Shown here: one piece after another, positions 9,066-17,333 of the stretch
How positions within the stretch are numbered: the stretch's first letter is position 1
Layout of the letters: each line of letters starts with the position of its first letter
NCBI RefSeq assembly: GCF_000337415.1
Contig: NZ_AOJD01000064.1
Coordinates: 1-48,771, forward strand
DNA: 48,771 nucleotides
Source of the DNA: Halorubrum tebenquichense DSM 14210
GTDB lineage: Archaea > Halobacteriota > Halobacteria > Halobacteriales > Haloferacaceae
Direction: 5' to 3'
Notes under the pieces: generated by a model
Told to the model about the DNA's origin: nothing
Databases searched by the model: none
Seen by the model: the letters and a program-made list of their open reading frames with translations, nothing else
Made by a program: the position numbers and the translations under genes

Positions 9066-9781
9066 CGCGACACCAGAAGCGACTGTCAGTACCGAACTCC
9101 TGGCCGGTCGAGCGCAAGACGGACACGTTCACGGTGAAGGCGGGCGCGGGCCCGCACGGCGAGGCGGGCGTTCCGCTCGTCGTCCTGCTTCGGGACGTGC
9201 TCGGTTACGTCGACTCGACGAAGGAGGCGCGCTACGCGCTGAACAACGACTCGATCCTCGTCAACGGGGACGCCATCTCGGACGAACAGCGTCCGATCGG
9301 GATGTTCGACATCCTGGCGTTCCCCGAGCGCGGGGAGTACTTCCGCGTCTTCCCCGACGAGGGCGGTCGGCTCGCGCTGACCCCCGTCGACGAGGAGGCC
9401 GCGGGCAGCCGGCTCGGGAAGATCACGAACAAGACCGTCGTCCCCGGCGGCGTCGTTCAGCTGACGCTCCACGACGGGACGAACGTCCGCGTCGACGACG
9501 ACGCGGACTACGACACGAACGACTCGATCGTCGTCGACAACGAGACGAAGGAGATCGTCGCCCACTTCGAGTACGAGGAGGGCGCGCTCGTGACCGCCGT
9601 CGCCGGCCAGCACGCCGGGCAGATCGGCGAGATCGACGACATCGACGTGACCCTCGGCTCCGGAGACAACACCGTGACCGTCGCCAGCGAGGACGGCGGC
9701 TACGAGACGGTCGAGGAGTACGTCGTCGTGATCGACGAGAACTTCACCGACGACGACGAGGCAGGTGATTCGGATGAGTGA
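9062..9781 (+). CDS. rps4e: Ribosomal protein eS4
   Basis: The 239-residue protein is found only in archaea and eukaryotes. It carries an S4-type RNA-binding segment ([20 protein letters not shown]), a central eS4 domain and a C-terminal KOW-like part ([20 protein letters not shown]). It overlaps uL5 by 8 bp. Confidence 0.96.
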   Translation: MTRHQKRLSVPNSWPVERKTDTFTVKAGAGPHGEAGVPLVVLLRDVLGYVDSTKEARYALNNDSILVNGDAISDEQRPIGMFDILAFPERGEYFRVFPDEGGRLALTPVDEEAAGSRLGKITNKTVVPGGVVQLTLHDGTNVRVDDDADYDTNDSIVVDNETKEIVAHFEYEEGALVTAVAGQHAGQIGEIDDIDVTLGSGDNTVTVASEDGGYETVEEYVVVIDENFTDDDEAGDSDE

Positions 9782-10298
9782 AGCCGAGAGCGCCGACCAC
9801 GAGATGCGCGAGCCGTACCTCGAGAAGGTCGTCGTCCACATGGGCGTCGGGCAGGGCGGTGAACCCCTCGCCGACGCCGAGGAGATCATCGAGGAGATCA
9901 CGGGCCAGCAGTCGGTCCGGACCACCTCGAAGCGCACCATCGCCGAGTTCGGGATCCGCAAGGGCGACCCGATCGGCGTCAAGGTGACGCTGCGGGGCGA
10001 GGACGCGCACGCGTTCCTCGAAACCGCGCTTGACCTGGTCGAGGTCGGTCGAAGCCAGTTCGACGACACGGGTAACCTCAGCTTCGGGGTCGAGGACCAC
10101 ACCGACTTCCCGAGCCAGGAGTACGATCCCAACACCGGGATCTACGGTCTCGACGTGACGACGACGATCGTCCGTCCCGGCTACCGCGTCTCGAAACGCG
10201 ACAAGGCGACGGGGACGATCCCCGCCCGCCACCGAATGACAGCCGAGGACGCGGCCGCGTTCCTCGAAACGAACTTCGACGTCGAGGTAACCGAATGA
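9774..10298 (+). CDS. rpl5: Ribosomal protein uL5
   Basis: The 174-residue protein binds 5S rRNA in the central protuberance. Family segments are [40 protein letters not shown] and [17 protein letters not shown]. The ATG at 9774 ([11 protein letters not shown]) is preferred over the ATG 9 bp upstream. It overlaps uS14 by 4 bp. Confidence 0.96.
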   Translation: MSEAESADHEMREPYLEKVVVHMGVGQGGEPLADAEEIIEEITGQQSVRTTSKRTIAEFGIRKGDPIGVKVTLRGEDAHAFLETALDLVEVGRSQFDDTGNLSFGVEDHTDFPSQEYDPNTGIYGLDVTTTIVRPGYRVSKRDKATGTIPARHRMTAEDAAAFLETNFDVEVTE

Positions 10299-10468
10299 GC
10301 GAAGCGAACAACGACACGGGCGAGCACGCCGCGAAGCGCACCGACTCCCGGCACACGTGCCGGCGGTGCGACCGCGAGCAGGGACTCGTCGGCAAGTACG
10401 ACATCAACCTCTGCCGGCAGTGTTTCCGCGAGGTCGCCCGAGACATGGGATTCGAGAAGTACAGCTGA
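10295..10468 (+). CDS. rps14: Ribosomal protein uS14 (zinc-binding)
   Basis: This short gene encodes 57 residues. Two CxxC pairs (C22/C25 and C40/C43) flank [10 protein letters not shown], which is the zinc-binding uS14 core of the small-subunit head. The C-terminus DMGFEKYS is typical of archaea. The start overlaps the uL5 stop (ATGA) and uS8 begins 2 bp after the stop. Confidence 0.95.
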   Translation: MSEANNDTGEHAAKRTDSRHTCRRCDREQGLVGKYDINLCRQCFREVARDMGFEKYS

Positions 10469-10470
10469 TC

Positions 10471-10863
10471 ATGACGGGAAACGATCCATTCACCAACGCG
10501 CTCGCCGGCATGGACAACGCCGAGAGCGTTGGCCATCTGTCGTACACGGTAGAGCCCGCTTCGAACATCATCGGCTCCGTCCTCGAGGTCCTCTACGACC
10601 GCGGGTACGTCGACGGCTTCGAGTACGTCGACGACGGGAAGGCCGGGAAGTTCGAGGTCGAACTGAAAGGCGCGATCAACGAGTGTGGCGCGGTCAAGCC
10701 CCGCTACTCGGCGGGCGCTGACGAGTTCGAGAAGTGGGAGAAGCGGTACCTCCCCGCCCGTGACTACGGGACGCTCATCGTCACGACGAGCCACGGCGTC
10801 ATGAGCCACTACGAGGCCCGCGAAGAGGGCATCGGCGGCCAAGTGATCGCATACGTCTACTAA
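10471..10863 (+). CDS. rps8: Ribosomal protein uS8
   Basis: The 130-residue small-subunit assembly protein starts MTGNDPFTNALAGMDNAE and ends with GIGGQVIAYVY, both typical of archaeal uS8. The internal TTSHGVMSHYEAREEGIGG is the conserved C-terminal RNA-binding segment. Confidence 0.97.
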   Translation: MTGNDPFTNALAGMDNAESVGHLSYTVEPASNIIGSVLEVLYDRGYVDGFEYVDDGKAGKFEVELKGAINECGAVKPRYSAGADEFEKWEKRYLPARDYGTLIVTTSHGVMSHYEAREEGIGGQVIAYVY

Positions 10864-10865
10864 CA

Positions 10866-11399
10866 ATGAACAGAGTCGAAATCGAGATTCCGGACGACGT
10901 CTCCGCCGAGACCGACCACCTCGAACTCACCGTCGAGGGTCCCAACGGGAGCGTCACGCGACGCCTCTGGTACCCCGACGTCGAGGTGTCGGTCGAGGAG
11001 GGCGCGGTGGTCATCACCACCGACAACGAGGACGCGAAGACCAACGCGACGGTCGGCACCTTCGAGAGCCACGTCGCCAACATGATCCACGGCGTCACCG
11101 AGGGATGGGAGTACGCGATGGAAGTGTACTACGCCCACTTCCCGATGCAGGTGACCGTTGAGGGCGACGAGGTCGTCATCGAGAACTTCCTCGGAGAGAG
11201 CGCCGCGCGGCGCACCCCGATCCGCGGAGACACAGAGGTACAGGTCGACGGCGAGACGGTCACGCTTTCGGGCTCCGACAAGGAGGCCGTCGGGCAGACC
11301 GCCGCCGACATCGAACAGCTGACGAAGGTGACCGACAAGGACACGCGCGTCTTCCAGGACGGCGTGTACATCGTCGAGAAGCCCACCGGAGGTGCCTAA
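10866..11399 (+). CDS. rpl6: Ribosomal protein uL6
   Basis: The 177-residue protein has two tandem uL6 folds. MIHGVTEGWEYAMEVYYAHFP in the middle and NFLGESAARRTPIRGDTEVQ after it are diagnostic. Length and start fit haloarchaeal uL6. Confidence 0.97.
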   Translation: MNRVEIEIPDDVSAETDHLELTVEGPNGSVTRRLWYPDVEVSVEEGAVVITTDNEDAKTNATVGTFESHVANMIHGVTEGWEYAMEVYYAHFPMQVTVEGDEVVIENFLGESAARRTPIRGDTEVQVDGETVTLSGSDKEAVGQTAADIEQLTKVTDKDTRVFQDGVYIVEKPTGGA

Positions 11400-11402
11400 C
11401 CA

Positions 11403-12113
11403 ATGGCAGACGAACTGGAAGACATCAGCGGTGTCGGTCCCTCGAAGGCGGACGCCCTTCGCGAGGCCGGCTACGAGACGGTCGAAGACGTGAAGGCCGC
11501 CTCCCAGTCGGAGCTCTCCGAGGTCGACGGCGTCGGCAACGCGCTCGCTGCGCGTATCAAGGCCGACGTCGGCGGACTGGAGGTCGACGAGGAGGCGGAC
11601 GCGGAGATCGAAGACGAGACGGACGAGGAGGAGGCGGTCGAGGAGACCGACGAGTCCGAGGACGTCGAGACGGAGCTTCGCCCCCGCGGCCACGCCGACA
11701 AGACGCCGAACCTGGACGACGAGACCGCTCGCGCGCTCGCACAGAAGCACCGCGAGGGGAAACCGCAGTTCAACCGGCAGGACTACCACAAGAAAAAGCG
11801 GATCCCGACGTCGTGGCGAAAGCCGCGCGGCGGGCTCTCCAAGCAGCGCCGTCGGATGAAATCGAAGGGGCCGGTCGTCGAGGCCGGCTTCCGTTCGCCG
11901 ACAGCGTCCCGCGACCTACACCCGAGCGGCTTCGAGGAGGTCCGCGTTCACAACACGGACGACCTCGAGGGCGTCGACGGCGACACGCAGGCGGTGCGGA
12001 TCGCCTCGAAGGTCGGCGGTCGCAAGCGCGAACTGATCGAAGACGAGGCGGAGGAGCGCGAGATCCGCGTGCTGAACCCGACCTACGTCGAAGTGGAGGT
12101 CGACGATGAGTGA
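11403..12113 (+). CDS. rpl32e: Ribosomal protein eL32 with HhH extension
   Basis: The C-terminal 135 residues are eL32 ([40 protein letters not shown]). The first 57 residues form a helix-hairpin-helix domain ([20 protein letters not shown], then [18 protein letters not shown]), joined by a D/E-rich linker. The HhH extension is a known haloarchaeal trait of this protein; its role in or outside the ribosome is unclear. It overlaps eL19 by 8 bp. Confidence 0.96.
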   Translation: MADELEDISGVGPSKADALREAGYETVEDVKAASQSELSEVDGVGNALAARIKADVGGLEVDEEADAEIEDETDEEEAVEETDESEDVETELRPRGHADKTPNLDDETARALAQKHREGKPQFNRQDYHKKKRIPTSWRKPRGGLSKQRRRMKSKGPVVEAGFRSPTASRDLHPSGFEEVRVHNTDDLEGVDGDTQAVRIASKVGGRKRELIEDEAEEREIRVLNPTYVEVEVDDE

Positions 12114-12567
12114 TCTGAAGGCCCAGAAACGGCTTGCGGCGGACGAGTTAGACGTCGGCAAGGGCCGCGTCTGGCTCGACCCCGAGGCACAGGAGGAGAT
12201 CGCGGACGCGATCACCCGCGAGGATGTCCGCGAACTCATCGAACAGGGAACGATCCGCGCGAAGGACGCGAAGACGAACTCGCGCGGTCGCGCCCGCGAG
12301 CGCGCCGAGAAGCGCTCCTACGGGCACCAGTCGGGTGCCGGTACCCGGAAGGGCAAATCCGGCGCGCGGCAGGACACGAAAGACGACTGGAAGGTGCGGA
12401 TCCGCGCACAGCGGGCGCGCCTGAAGGAGCTTCGCGACGAGGAAGACGTGCTCGACGCCCCCGAGTACCGCACGCTTTACAATAAGGCGAGCGGCGGAGA
12501 CTTCGAGGACGTCGCCCGTCTCGAGGCGTACATTCGGACGCAGTACGGCTACGAGGTGACGGACTAA
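12106..12567 (+). CDS. rpl19e: Ribosomal protein eL19
   Basis: The 153-residue archaeal/eukaryotic protein has [20 protein letters not shown] near the start and a very basic centre ([20 protein letters not shown]). The stop overlaps the uL18 start by one base. Confidence 0.96.
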   Translation: MSDLKAQKRLAADELDVGKGRVWLDPEAQEEIADAITREDVRELIEQGTIRAKDAKTNSRGRARERAEKRSYGHQSGAGTRKGKSGARQDTKDDWKVRIRAQRARLKELRDEEDVLDAPEYRTLYNKASGGDFEDVARLEAYIRTQYGYEVTD

Positions 12568-13124
12568 TGGCGACAGGACCACGATACAAGGTGCCGATGC
12601 GCCGCCGCCGCGAAGTCCGGACGGATTACCATCAGAGGTTGCGCCTGCTGAAATCGGGCAAGCCTCGCCTGGTCGCCCGGGTGAGCAACGCTCACGTCAG
12701 GGCGCAGCTGGTGACCCCCGGACCGGACGGCGACGAGACCCACGCGGCCGCCTCCAGCGAGGAGCTCGACGAGTACGGCTGGGACGCCCCCACGGGCAAC
12801 CTCCCCAGCGCGTACCTCACGGGCTACCTCGCGGGCGCTCGCGCCGTCGACGCCGGCCTCGAAGAGGCCGTCCTCGACATCGGGCTCAACACGGCGACCC
12901 CCGGCAACAAGACGTTCGCGGCACAGGAAGGAGCGATCGACGCGGGCCTCGAGATCCCGCACAACGACGACGTGCTGGCCGACTGGTCGCGCACGCGCGG
13001 CGAGCACATCGCCGACTATGCCGAGCAGCTCGACGAGCCGCTGTACAGCGGCGAGTTCGACGCCAGCGAGCTACCCGAGCACTTCGACGACGTGCTCGCG
13101 ACAATCCAGGAGGACCATGAGTAG
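12567..13124 (+). CDS. rpl18: Ribosomal protein uL18
   Basis: The 185-residue 5S rRNA-binding protein starts [20 protein letters not shown]. It has the family segments [18 protein letters not shown] and [20 protein letters not shown]. It overlaps uS5 by 8 bp. Confidence 0.97.
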   Translation: MATGPRYKVPMRRRREVRTDYHQRLRLLKSGKPRLVARVSNAHVRAQLVTPGPDGDETHAAASSEELDEYGWDAPTGNLPSAYLTGYLAGARAVDAGLEEAVLDIGLNTATPGNKTFAAQEGAIDAGLEIPHNDDVLADWSRTRGEHIADYAEQLDEPLYSGEFDASELPEHFDDVLATIQEDHE

Positions 13125-13764
13125 ACACAACGACGGCTGGGAACCGCGGACGCGACTCGGCCGCAAGGTACAGGACGGCGACATCACGTCGATGGAACAG
13201 GCGCTCGAATCCGGGCTCCCGCTGAAGGAGGCCGAGATCGTCGACCAGCTCCTCCCGGGGCTGGAAGACGAGGTGCTGGACATCAACATGGTCCAGCGCA
13301 TGACCGACTCGGGCCGCCGCGTGAAGTTCCGCTGCGTGGTCGCCGTGGGCAACCGCGACGGCTACCTCGGCTACGCGCAGGCCCGGGACGACCAGGTCGG
13401 CGGTGCCATCCAGAAGGCGATCGACGTCGCGAAGCTGAACATCATCTCCGTCGACCGCGGCTCCGGGTCCTGGGAGGACCAGCCCGGCGGCACCAACTCC
13501 CTCACCCGGACGGCGAAGGGGAAGGCCGGATCCGTCACGGTCGAGGTCAAGCCCGCCCCGCAGGGGCTGGGTCTCGCGGCCGCGGAGACGGTCCGCAACA
13601 TCTTGGAGCTCGCCGGCGTCGAGGACGCCTGGACGAACTCCGACGGCAACACGCGCACGACGGTGAACCTCGCGAAGGCGACGTTCAACGCCCTGGAGAA
13701 CGCGGCGCAGTCCCGCACTCCGCAGCACGCGCGTGAAGTCCACTACGACGAGGTGAGCGAGTGA
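13117..13764 (+). CDS. rps5: Ribosomal protein uS5
   Basis: The 215-residue protein helps set decoding accuracy and mRNA entry. It has [20 protein letters not shown] at the start, the [20 protein letters not shown] core and the C-terminal [10 protein letters not shown]-like segment ([20 protein letters not shown]). The start at 13117 gives the family N-terminus. The stop overlaps uL30 by one base. Confidence 0.96.
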   Translation: MSRHNDGWEPRTRLGRKVQDGDITSMEQALESGLPLKEAEIVDQLLPGLEDEVLDINMVQRMTDSGRRVKFRCVVAVGNRDGYLGYAQARDDQVGGAIQKAIDVAKLNIISVDRGSGSWEDQPGGTNSLTRTAKGKAGSVTVEVKPAPQGLGLAAAETVRNILELAGVEDAWTNSDGNTRTTVNLAKATFNALENAAQSRTPQHAREVHYDEVSE

Positions 13765-14228
13765 TGCAGGCGATCGTCCAGCTCCGCGGTGACGTCAACC
13801 TCGACTACGGCGTCGAGGACACGCTCGACATGTTGAACATCGGGCGCGTCAACCACGCGACGTTCGTCCCCGAGACGGACTCGTACAACGGCATGATCAC
13901 GAAGGTCAACGACGTCGTCGCGTTCGGGGAACCGAGCGTCGAGAGCGTCGCGCGTACGATCGCGCGACGCGGCGACCCCCTCGAGGGCTCCGCCGACATC
14001 GACGACGAGTGGATCGACGACAACACCGACTACGCCGACCTCGAGGCGCTGGCCGAGGCGCTCGTCGACGAGGAGACGACCCTGCGCGAGCAGGGCCTCT
14101 CGCCGACGCTGCGGCTCCACGCGCCCCGCGGCGGTCACGAGGGGATCAAACACCCCGTGATCGAGGGCGGCGAACTCGGGAAACACACTACCGAGGAGAT
14201 CGACAGTCTCCTGGAGGCGATGCGATGA
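13764..14228 (+). CDS. rpl30: Ribosomal protein uL30
   Basis: The 154-residue long archaeal form starts [20 protein letters not shown] and has LNIGRVNHATFVPETDSYNG. ATG 13764 is chosen over the adjacent GTG at 13761. It overlaps uL15 by 4 bp. Confidence 0.96.
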   Translation: MQAIVQLRGDVNLDYGVEDTLDMLNIGRVNHATFVPETDSYNGMITKVNDVVAFGEPSVESVARTIARRGDPLEGSADIDDEWIDDNTDYADLEALAEALVDEETTLREQGLSPTLRLHAPRGGHEGIKHPVIEGGELGKHTTEEIDSLLEAMR

Positions 14229-14722
14229 CGAGCAAGAAAAAGCGACAGCGCGGCTCGCGCACGCACGGCGGCGGCACGCACAAGAACCGGCGCGGAGCCG
14301 GTCACCGCGGCGGCCGCGGCGCGGCCGGCCGCGCGAAACACGAGTACCACAACTACGGCCCGCTCGGCAAGCACGGGTTCAAGCGTCCCGAGGACGCCAA
14401 GACGGAGGTCCTCGAAGTGAAGGTCCAGAAGCTCGACGAGGACGCGGCGCTGTACGCCGCGGACGGCCTCGCCGAGGAGGACGGCGACGCGTACGTCTTC
14501 GACGCGCGCGACGTCGTCGAGGACGGCCACGAGGCGGACGTCGTGAAGGTGCTCGGCGGCGGGCAGGTCCGCCGCGAGCTCCGCGTCACGGCGGACGCGT
14601 TCACCGCCGGCGCGGTCGAGCTCATCGAGGAGGCCGGCGGCGAGGCGACGCTCTCGGAGCGCGCCGAAGACGCCGCTGACGAACCGGAAAACACTTCCGA
14701 CGACGAGAACGACGAGGCGTAA
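14225..14722 (+). CDS. rpl15: Ribosomal protein uL15
   Basis: The 165-residue protein starts with the basic MTSKKKRQRGSRTHGGGTHK and has HYNYGPLGKHGFKRP-like sequence (EYHNYGPLGKHGFKRPEDAK) that threads into the large subunit. The last 30 residues are acidic. secY starts 1 bp after the stop. Confidence 0.96.
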   Translation: MTSKKKRQRGSRTHGGGTHKNRRGAGHRGGRGAAGRAKHEYHNYGPLGKHGFKRPEDAKTEVLEVKVQKLDEDAALYAADGLAEEDGDAYVFDARDVVEDGHEADVVKVLGGGQVRRELRVTADAFTAGAVELIEEAGGEATLSERAEDAADEPENTSDDENDEA

Positions 14723-14723
14723 C

Positions 14724-16208
14724 ATGAGCTGGAAGGAGGCCGCCGAACCGGTGCTCTCGCGGATGCCCGTCGTGGAGCGGCCCGCGGGACACGTCCCGTT
14801 CAGACGGAAGCTCACGTGGACGGCCGGAATCCTGATCGTCTACTTCTTCCTGACCAACATCAACCCGTTCGGGTTGGCGGTCGGGCAGGGGTCGGACTTC
14901 TTCGGGCAGTTCCGGTCGGTGCTCGCCGGGTCGTCCGGGTCGCTGCTACAGGTCGGTATCGGACCGATCGTCACGGCGTCCATCGTCCTCCAGCTGTTGG
15001 GCGGTGCGAACCTCCTCGGACTCGACACGGAGAACGACCCGCGGGACCAGGTCCTCTATCAGGGCCTCCAGAAGCTGCTCGTGATCATCGTCTCCGCCTT
15101 GACGGCGGCTCCGATGGTGTTCACGGGCTCGTTCCTGCCGGCTGACGAGGCCGTCGCCAGCACGCTCGGGATCGGCGTGTTCGGCGTTCAGGTGCTGATC
15201 TTCGCGCAGATCTTCGTCGGCGGCATCCTCATCCTGTTCATGGACGAGATCGTGAGCAAGTGGGGCGTCGGCTCCGGCGTCGGACTGTTCATCATCGCGT
15301 CCGTGAGCCAGCAGATCGTCGGCGGCTTCTTCAGCTTCTCCGCGCTCGGCGCGTCCGGCTTCTTCGCGAACTGGTACGGCGTGATATTCGGCGACGTGCC
15401 GGTGTCGATGTCGCCGTTCACGGCCGAAGGGCTCCAGAACCTCCTCTTCGATCCGGGGAACATTCTGGCGCTTTTCACCACGGTGTTCATCTTCGGTATC
15501 GTCGTGTACGCGGAGTCGGTCCGCGTCGAGATCCCGCTGTCACACGCCCGCGTGAAGGGGGCTCGCGGACGCTTCCCGGTGAAGCTCATCTACGCGTCCG
15601 TCCTGCCGATGATCCTCGTTCGCGCGCTACAGGCGAACATCCAGTTCCTCGGCCAGTTCCTCTCCTCGCAGTGGGCGGGGATGCCGGCGTGGCTCGGCAC
15701 GTACACCGACGCGGGACAGCCCATCTCCGGGCTGTTCTACTACCTGAACCCCATTCAGGCGCGGACCCAGTGGATGTGGTTCCTCGGCGAACTCGAGGCG
15801 GCGTCAATCGAGCCGTGGATGATCGGCATCCGGCTCGCCGTCGACCTGACGTTCATGATCGTCGGCGGTGCCATCTTCGCGATCTTCTGGGTCGAGACGA
15901 CCGGGATGGGCCCGGAGGCGACCGCGAAACAGATCCAGAACTCCGGGATGCAGATCCCCGGGTTCCGCCGGAACCCGCAGGTCGTCGAGAAGGTCATGGA
16001 GCGGTACATCCCGCAGGTGACCGTCATCGGCGGTGCCCTCGTCGGGCTGCTCGCCGTGATGGCGAACCTGCTCGGCACCATCGGTCAGGTCTCCGGAACC
16101 GGGCTGCTGCTGGCGGTCTCCATCACGTACAAGCTGTACGAGGAGATCGCCGAAGAGCAGCTGATGGAGATGCATCCGATGATGCGCCAGATGTTCGGCT
16201 CAGAATAG
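14724..16208 (+). CDS. secY: Protein translocase subunit SecY
   Basis: The 494-residue SecY is the channel of the Sec translocon in the cytoplasmic membrane. About ten hydrophobic segments are visible, starting with TWTAGILIVYFFLTNINPFG. The cytosolic loop with RGRFPVKLIYASVLPMILVR, which meets the ribosome, is intact. It ends the spc-type cluster and is followed by a hairpin and T-rich stretch at 16223-16255. In many archaea adk follows secY; here viral genes follow. Confidence 0.96.
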   Translation: MSWKEAAEPVLSRMPVVERPAGHVPFRRKLTWTAGILIVYFFLTNINPFGLAVGQGSDFFGQFRSVLAGSSGSLLQVGIGPIVTASIVLQLLGGANLLGLDTENDPRDQVLYQGLQKLLVIIVSALTAAPMVFTGSFLPADEAVASTLGIGVFGVQVLIFAQIFVGGILILFMDEIVSKWGVGSGVGLFIIASVSQQIVGGFFSFSALGASGFFANWYGVIFGDVPVSMSPFTAEGLQNLLFDPGNILALFTTVFIFGIVVYAESVRVEIPLSHARVKGARGRFPVKLIYASVLPMILVRALQANIQFLGQFLSSQWAGMPAWLGTYTDAGQPISGLFYYLNPIQARTQWMWFLGELEAASIEPWMIGIRLAVDLTFMIVGGAIFAIFWVETTGMGPEATAKQIQNSGMQIPGFRRNPQVVEKVMERYIPQVTVIGGALVGLLAVMANLLGTIGQVSGTGLLLAVSITYKLYEEIAEEQLMEMHPMMRQMFGSE

Positions 16209-16222
16209 CGGATATCTGCGGT

Positions 16223-16256
16223 CCTTAGGCCCTCTAAGGCCTGTTCCATCTTTCTT
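16223..16256 (+). terminator. Hairpin and T-rich stretch after secY
   Basis: CCTTAG (16223-16228) pairs with CTAAGG (16234-16239) around a 5-nt loop, and TCTTTCTTAG follows. This lies 15 bp after the secY stop and is a plausible end of the ribosomal transcript. Archaeal terminators mainly need the T-rich run, so the hairpin may be incidental. Confidence 0.5.
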
Positions 16257-16329
16257 AGAAACCCGGCGGGCGACTGCCGGACATCCTGCTCAGACACCTT
16301 CAGCGGCTGCTACGGAGGTGACCGCGTAG

Positions 16330-16455
16330 ATGGCGGTCTGTACCGCCCTCGGCTGTACCGACGACGCCGAGGTCGTTATCCGCCTCGAAGACGGTCGCGA
16401 GCGCCCCGTCTGTCCTGACGACGCCAACGACGGCGAGGTGATCGGCGATGCCTGA
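16330..16455 (+). CDS. Small cysteine-containing protein, first gene of the viral block
   Basis: The frame encodes 41 acidic residues (MAVCTALGCTDDAEVV...). C4, C9 and C28 could bind a metal, though only three cysteines are present. It overlaps the next frame by 8 bp, fitting a coupled operon of small early proteins. No family is recognised. Similar short Cys-bearing proteins are common in haloarchaeal tailed viruses. Confidence 0.55.
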   Translation: MAVCTALGCTDDAEVVIRLEDGRERPVCPDDANDGEVIGDA

Positions 16456-16645
16456 GGAGGAGGTGAGTGTCGAGGAGGCGCTGGCCGTTGCGCAGCGCGC
16501 TCTCGCGAAGACTGTCGGGATCGAGGAAGACATCTCCGACCTCAAGGACGAGACTGCTGAGTTGCGTTCACGACTCGACGAGGTCGAACGCCGCCTCTCG
16601 AAGCAAGAAGCTCTCGCGGACGAGGAGGGGGGAGACGATGTCTGA
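16448..16645 (+). CDS. Hypothetical coiled-coil protein
   Basis: This 65-residue acidic protein is mostly heptad-like (EDISDLKDETAELRSRLDEV). Its N-terminus (VSVEEALAVAQRAL) resembles that of the next gene product (VSARDALAIAQQSL), so the two probably arose by duplication. It overlaps both neighbours by 8 bp. Function unknown. Confidence 0.65.
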   Translation: MPEEEVSVEEALAVAQRALAKTVGIEEDISDLKDETAELRSRLDEVERRLSKQEALADEEGGDDV

Positions 16646-17150
16646 GGACGATGTCTCCGCCCGTGACGCCCTCGCGATCGCACAGCAGTCGCTCACACGC
16701 CTCCAGGAAGTCGAAGACGAACTGCGCGGTGAGCTCGAGGAGACGAACGCGACTGTCGACCAGCTCCAAGACGACCTGACCGCGCTCGAACTTCGCGTCT
16801 CCGAACTCGACGAAGACCGCGACGCGAACGACCTCTCCGCCGACGAGAAGGTCGGCATGGTCCGAGAGCACGGCTTCCGGAAGGCGACGGAGAGCCACGG
16901 CCGCGCGAAGCTCGACTACGACGACATCAAGTGGGAGATCTTCGACGGCGACATCGGCGACTCGACGTGCTACCGTCTCATCCGGAAGGCGGCCGGCCTC
17001 GCCGACGAGAAGACGGGGAGCAAGGTTGACGGCTTCGTCGCTCGCAACCCGGCCGGAGACAACTACCACCTCGCGATCGACGCGCAGGAGGCAAAACGAG
17101 GCCGGGCGTTTTCCGGCGGAAAAATCGGAATGACCGAGGAGGTGCGCTGA
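16638..17150 (+). CDS. Hypothetical coiled-coil protein with C-terminal globular part
   Basis: The 170-residue protein has an N-terminal coiled coil (residues 15-60) followed by a compact domain with LSADEKVGMVREHGFRKATE and GDSTCYRLIRKAAGLADEKT. Its N-terminus matches the preceding small protein. The gene ends with a TTTTCCGGCGGAAAA palindrome that falls inside the coding frame. It is the last gene before MCM. No function is assigned. Confidence 0.7.
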   Translation: MSEDDVSARDALAIAQQSLTRLQEVEDELRGELEETNATVDQLQDDLTALELRVSELDEDRDANDLSADEKVGMVREHGFRKATESHGRAKLDYDDIKWEIFDGDIGDSTCYRLIRKAAGLADEKTGSKVDGFVARNPAGDNYHLAIDAQEAKRGRAFSGGKIGMTEEVR

Positions 17151-17323
17151 ACATGGCGCAGTTCGATCGCGGGATTCCACCTCCGTTGTCCTCCGCGTAG
17201 ATCACAGCAACCGCAGTAGTGTACGCAACTATCCGTTAGCCGGAAGGCCGTCGTCTTGGCCGACGTTTGGCCGACGTCGGCGGTCTCGGAGAACGCCTCG
17301 CTGGCGTTTTTTCCGGCGGAAAA
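17109..17323. promoter_or_regulatory. Two copies of a TTTTCCGGCGGAAAA palindrome 200 bp apart
   Basis: TTTTCCGGCGGAAAA occurs at 17109-17123 and at 17309-17323, so the spacing is exactly 200 bp. Both are embedded in GGCGTTTT...GGAAAA. The first lies in the end of the preceding gene, the second ends 10 bp before the MCM start. Perfect 6-bp arms and A/T ends in GC-rich DNA suggest operators or replication-protein sites. The function is inferred. Confidence 0.5.
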
Positions 17324-17333
17324 CACGACCTCG
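17151..17333. other. Spacer before MCM with tandem 11-bp repeat
   Basis: This 183-bp stretch has no good gene; a 15-codon frame at 17153-17200 is too short to judge. It holds two adjacent copies of TTGGCCGACGT (17256-17266 and 17267-17277) and the second palindrome. Such iteron-like repeats beside a replicative helicase gene could mark regulation or an origin. Confidence 0.45.
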
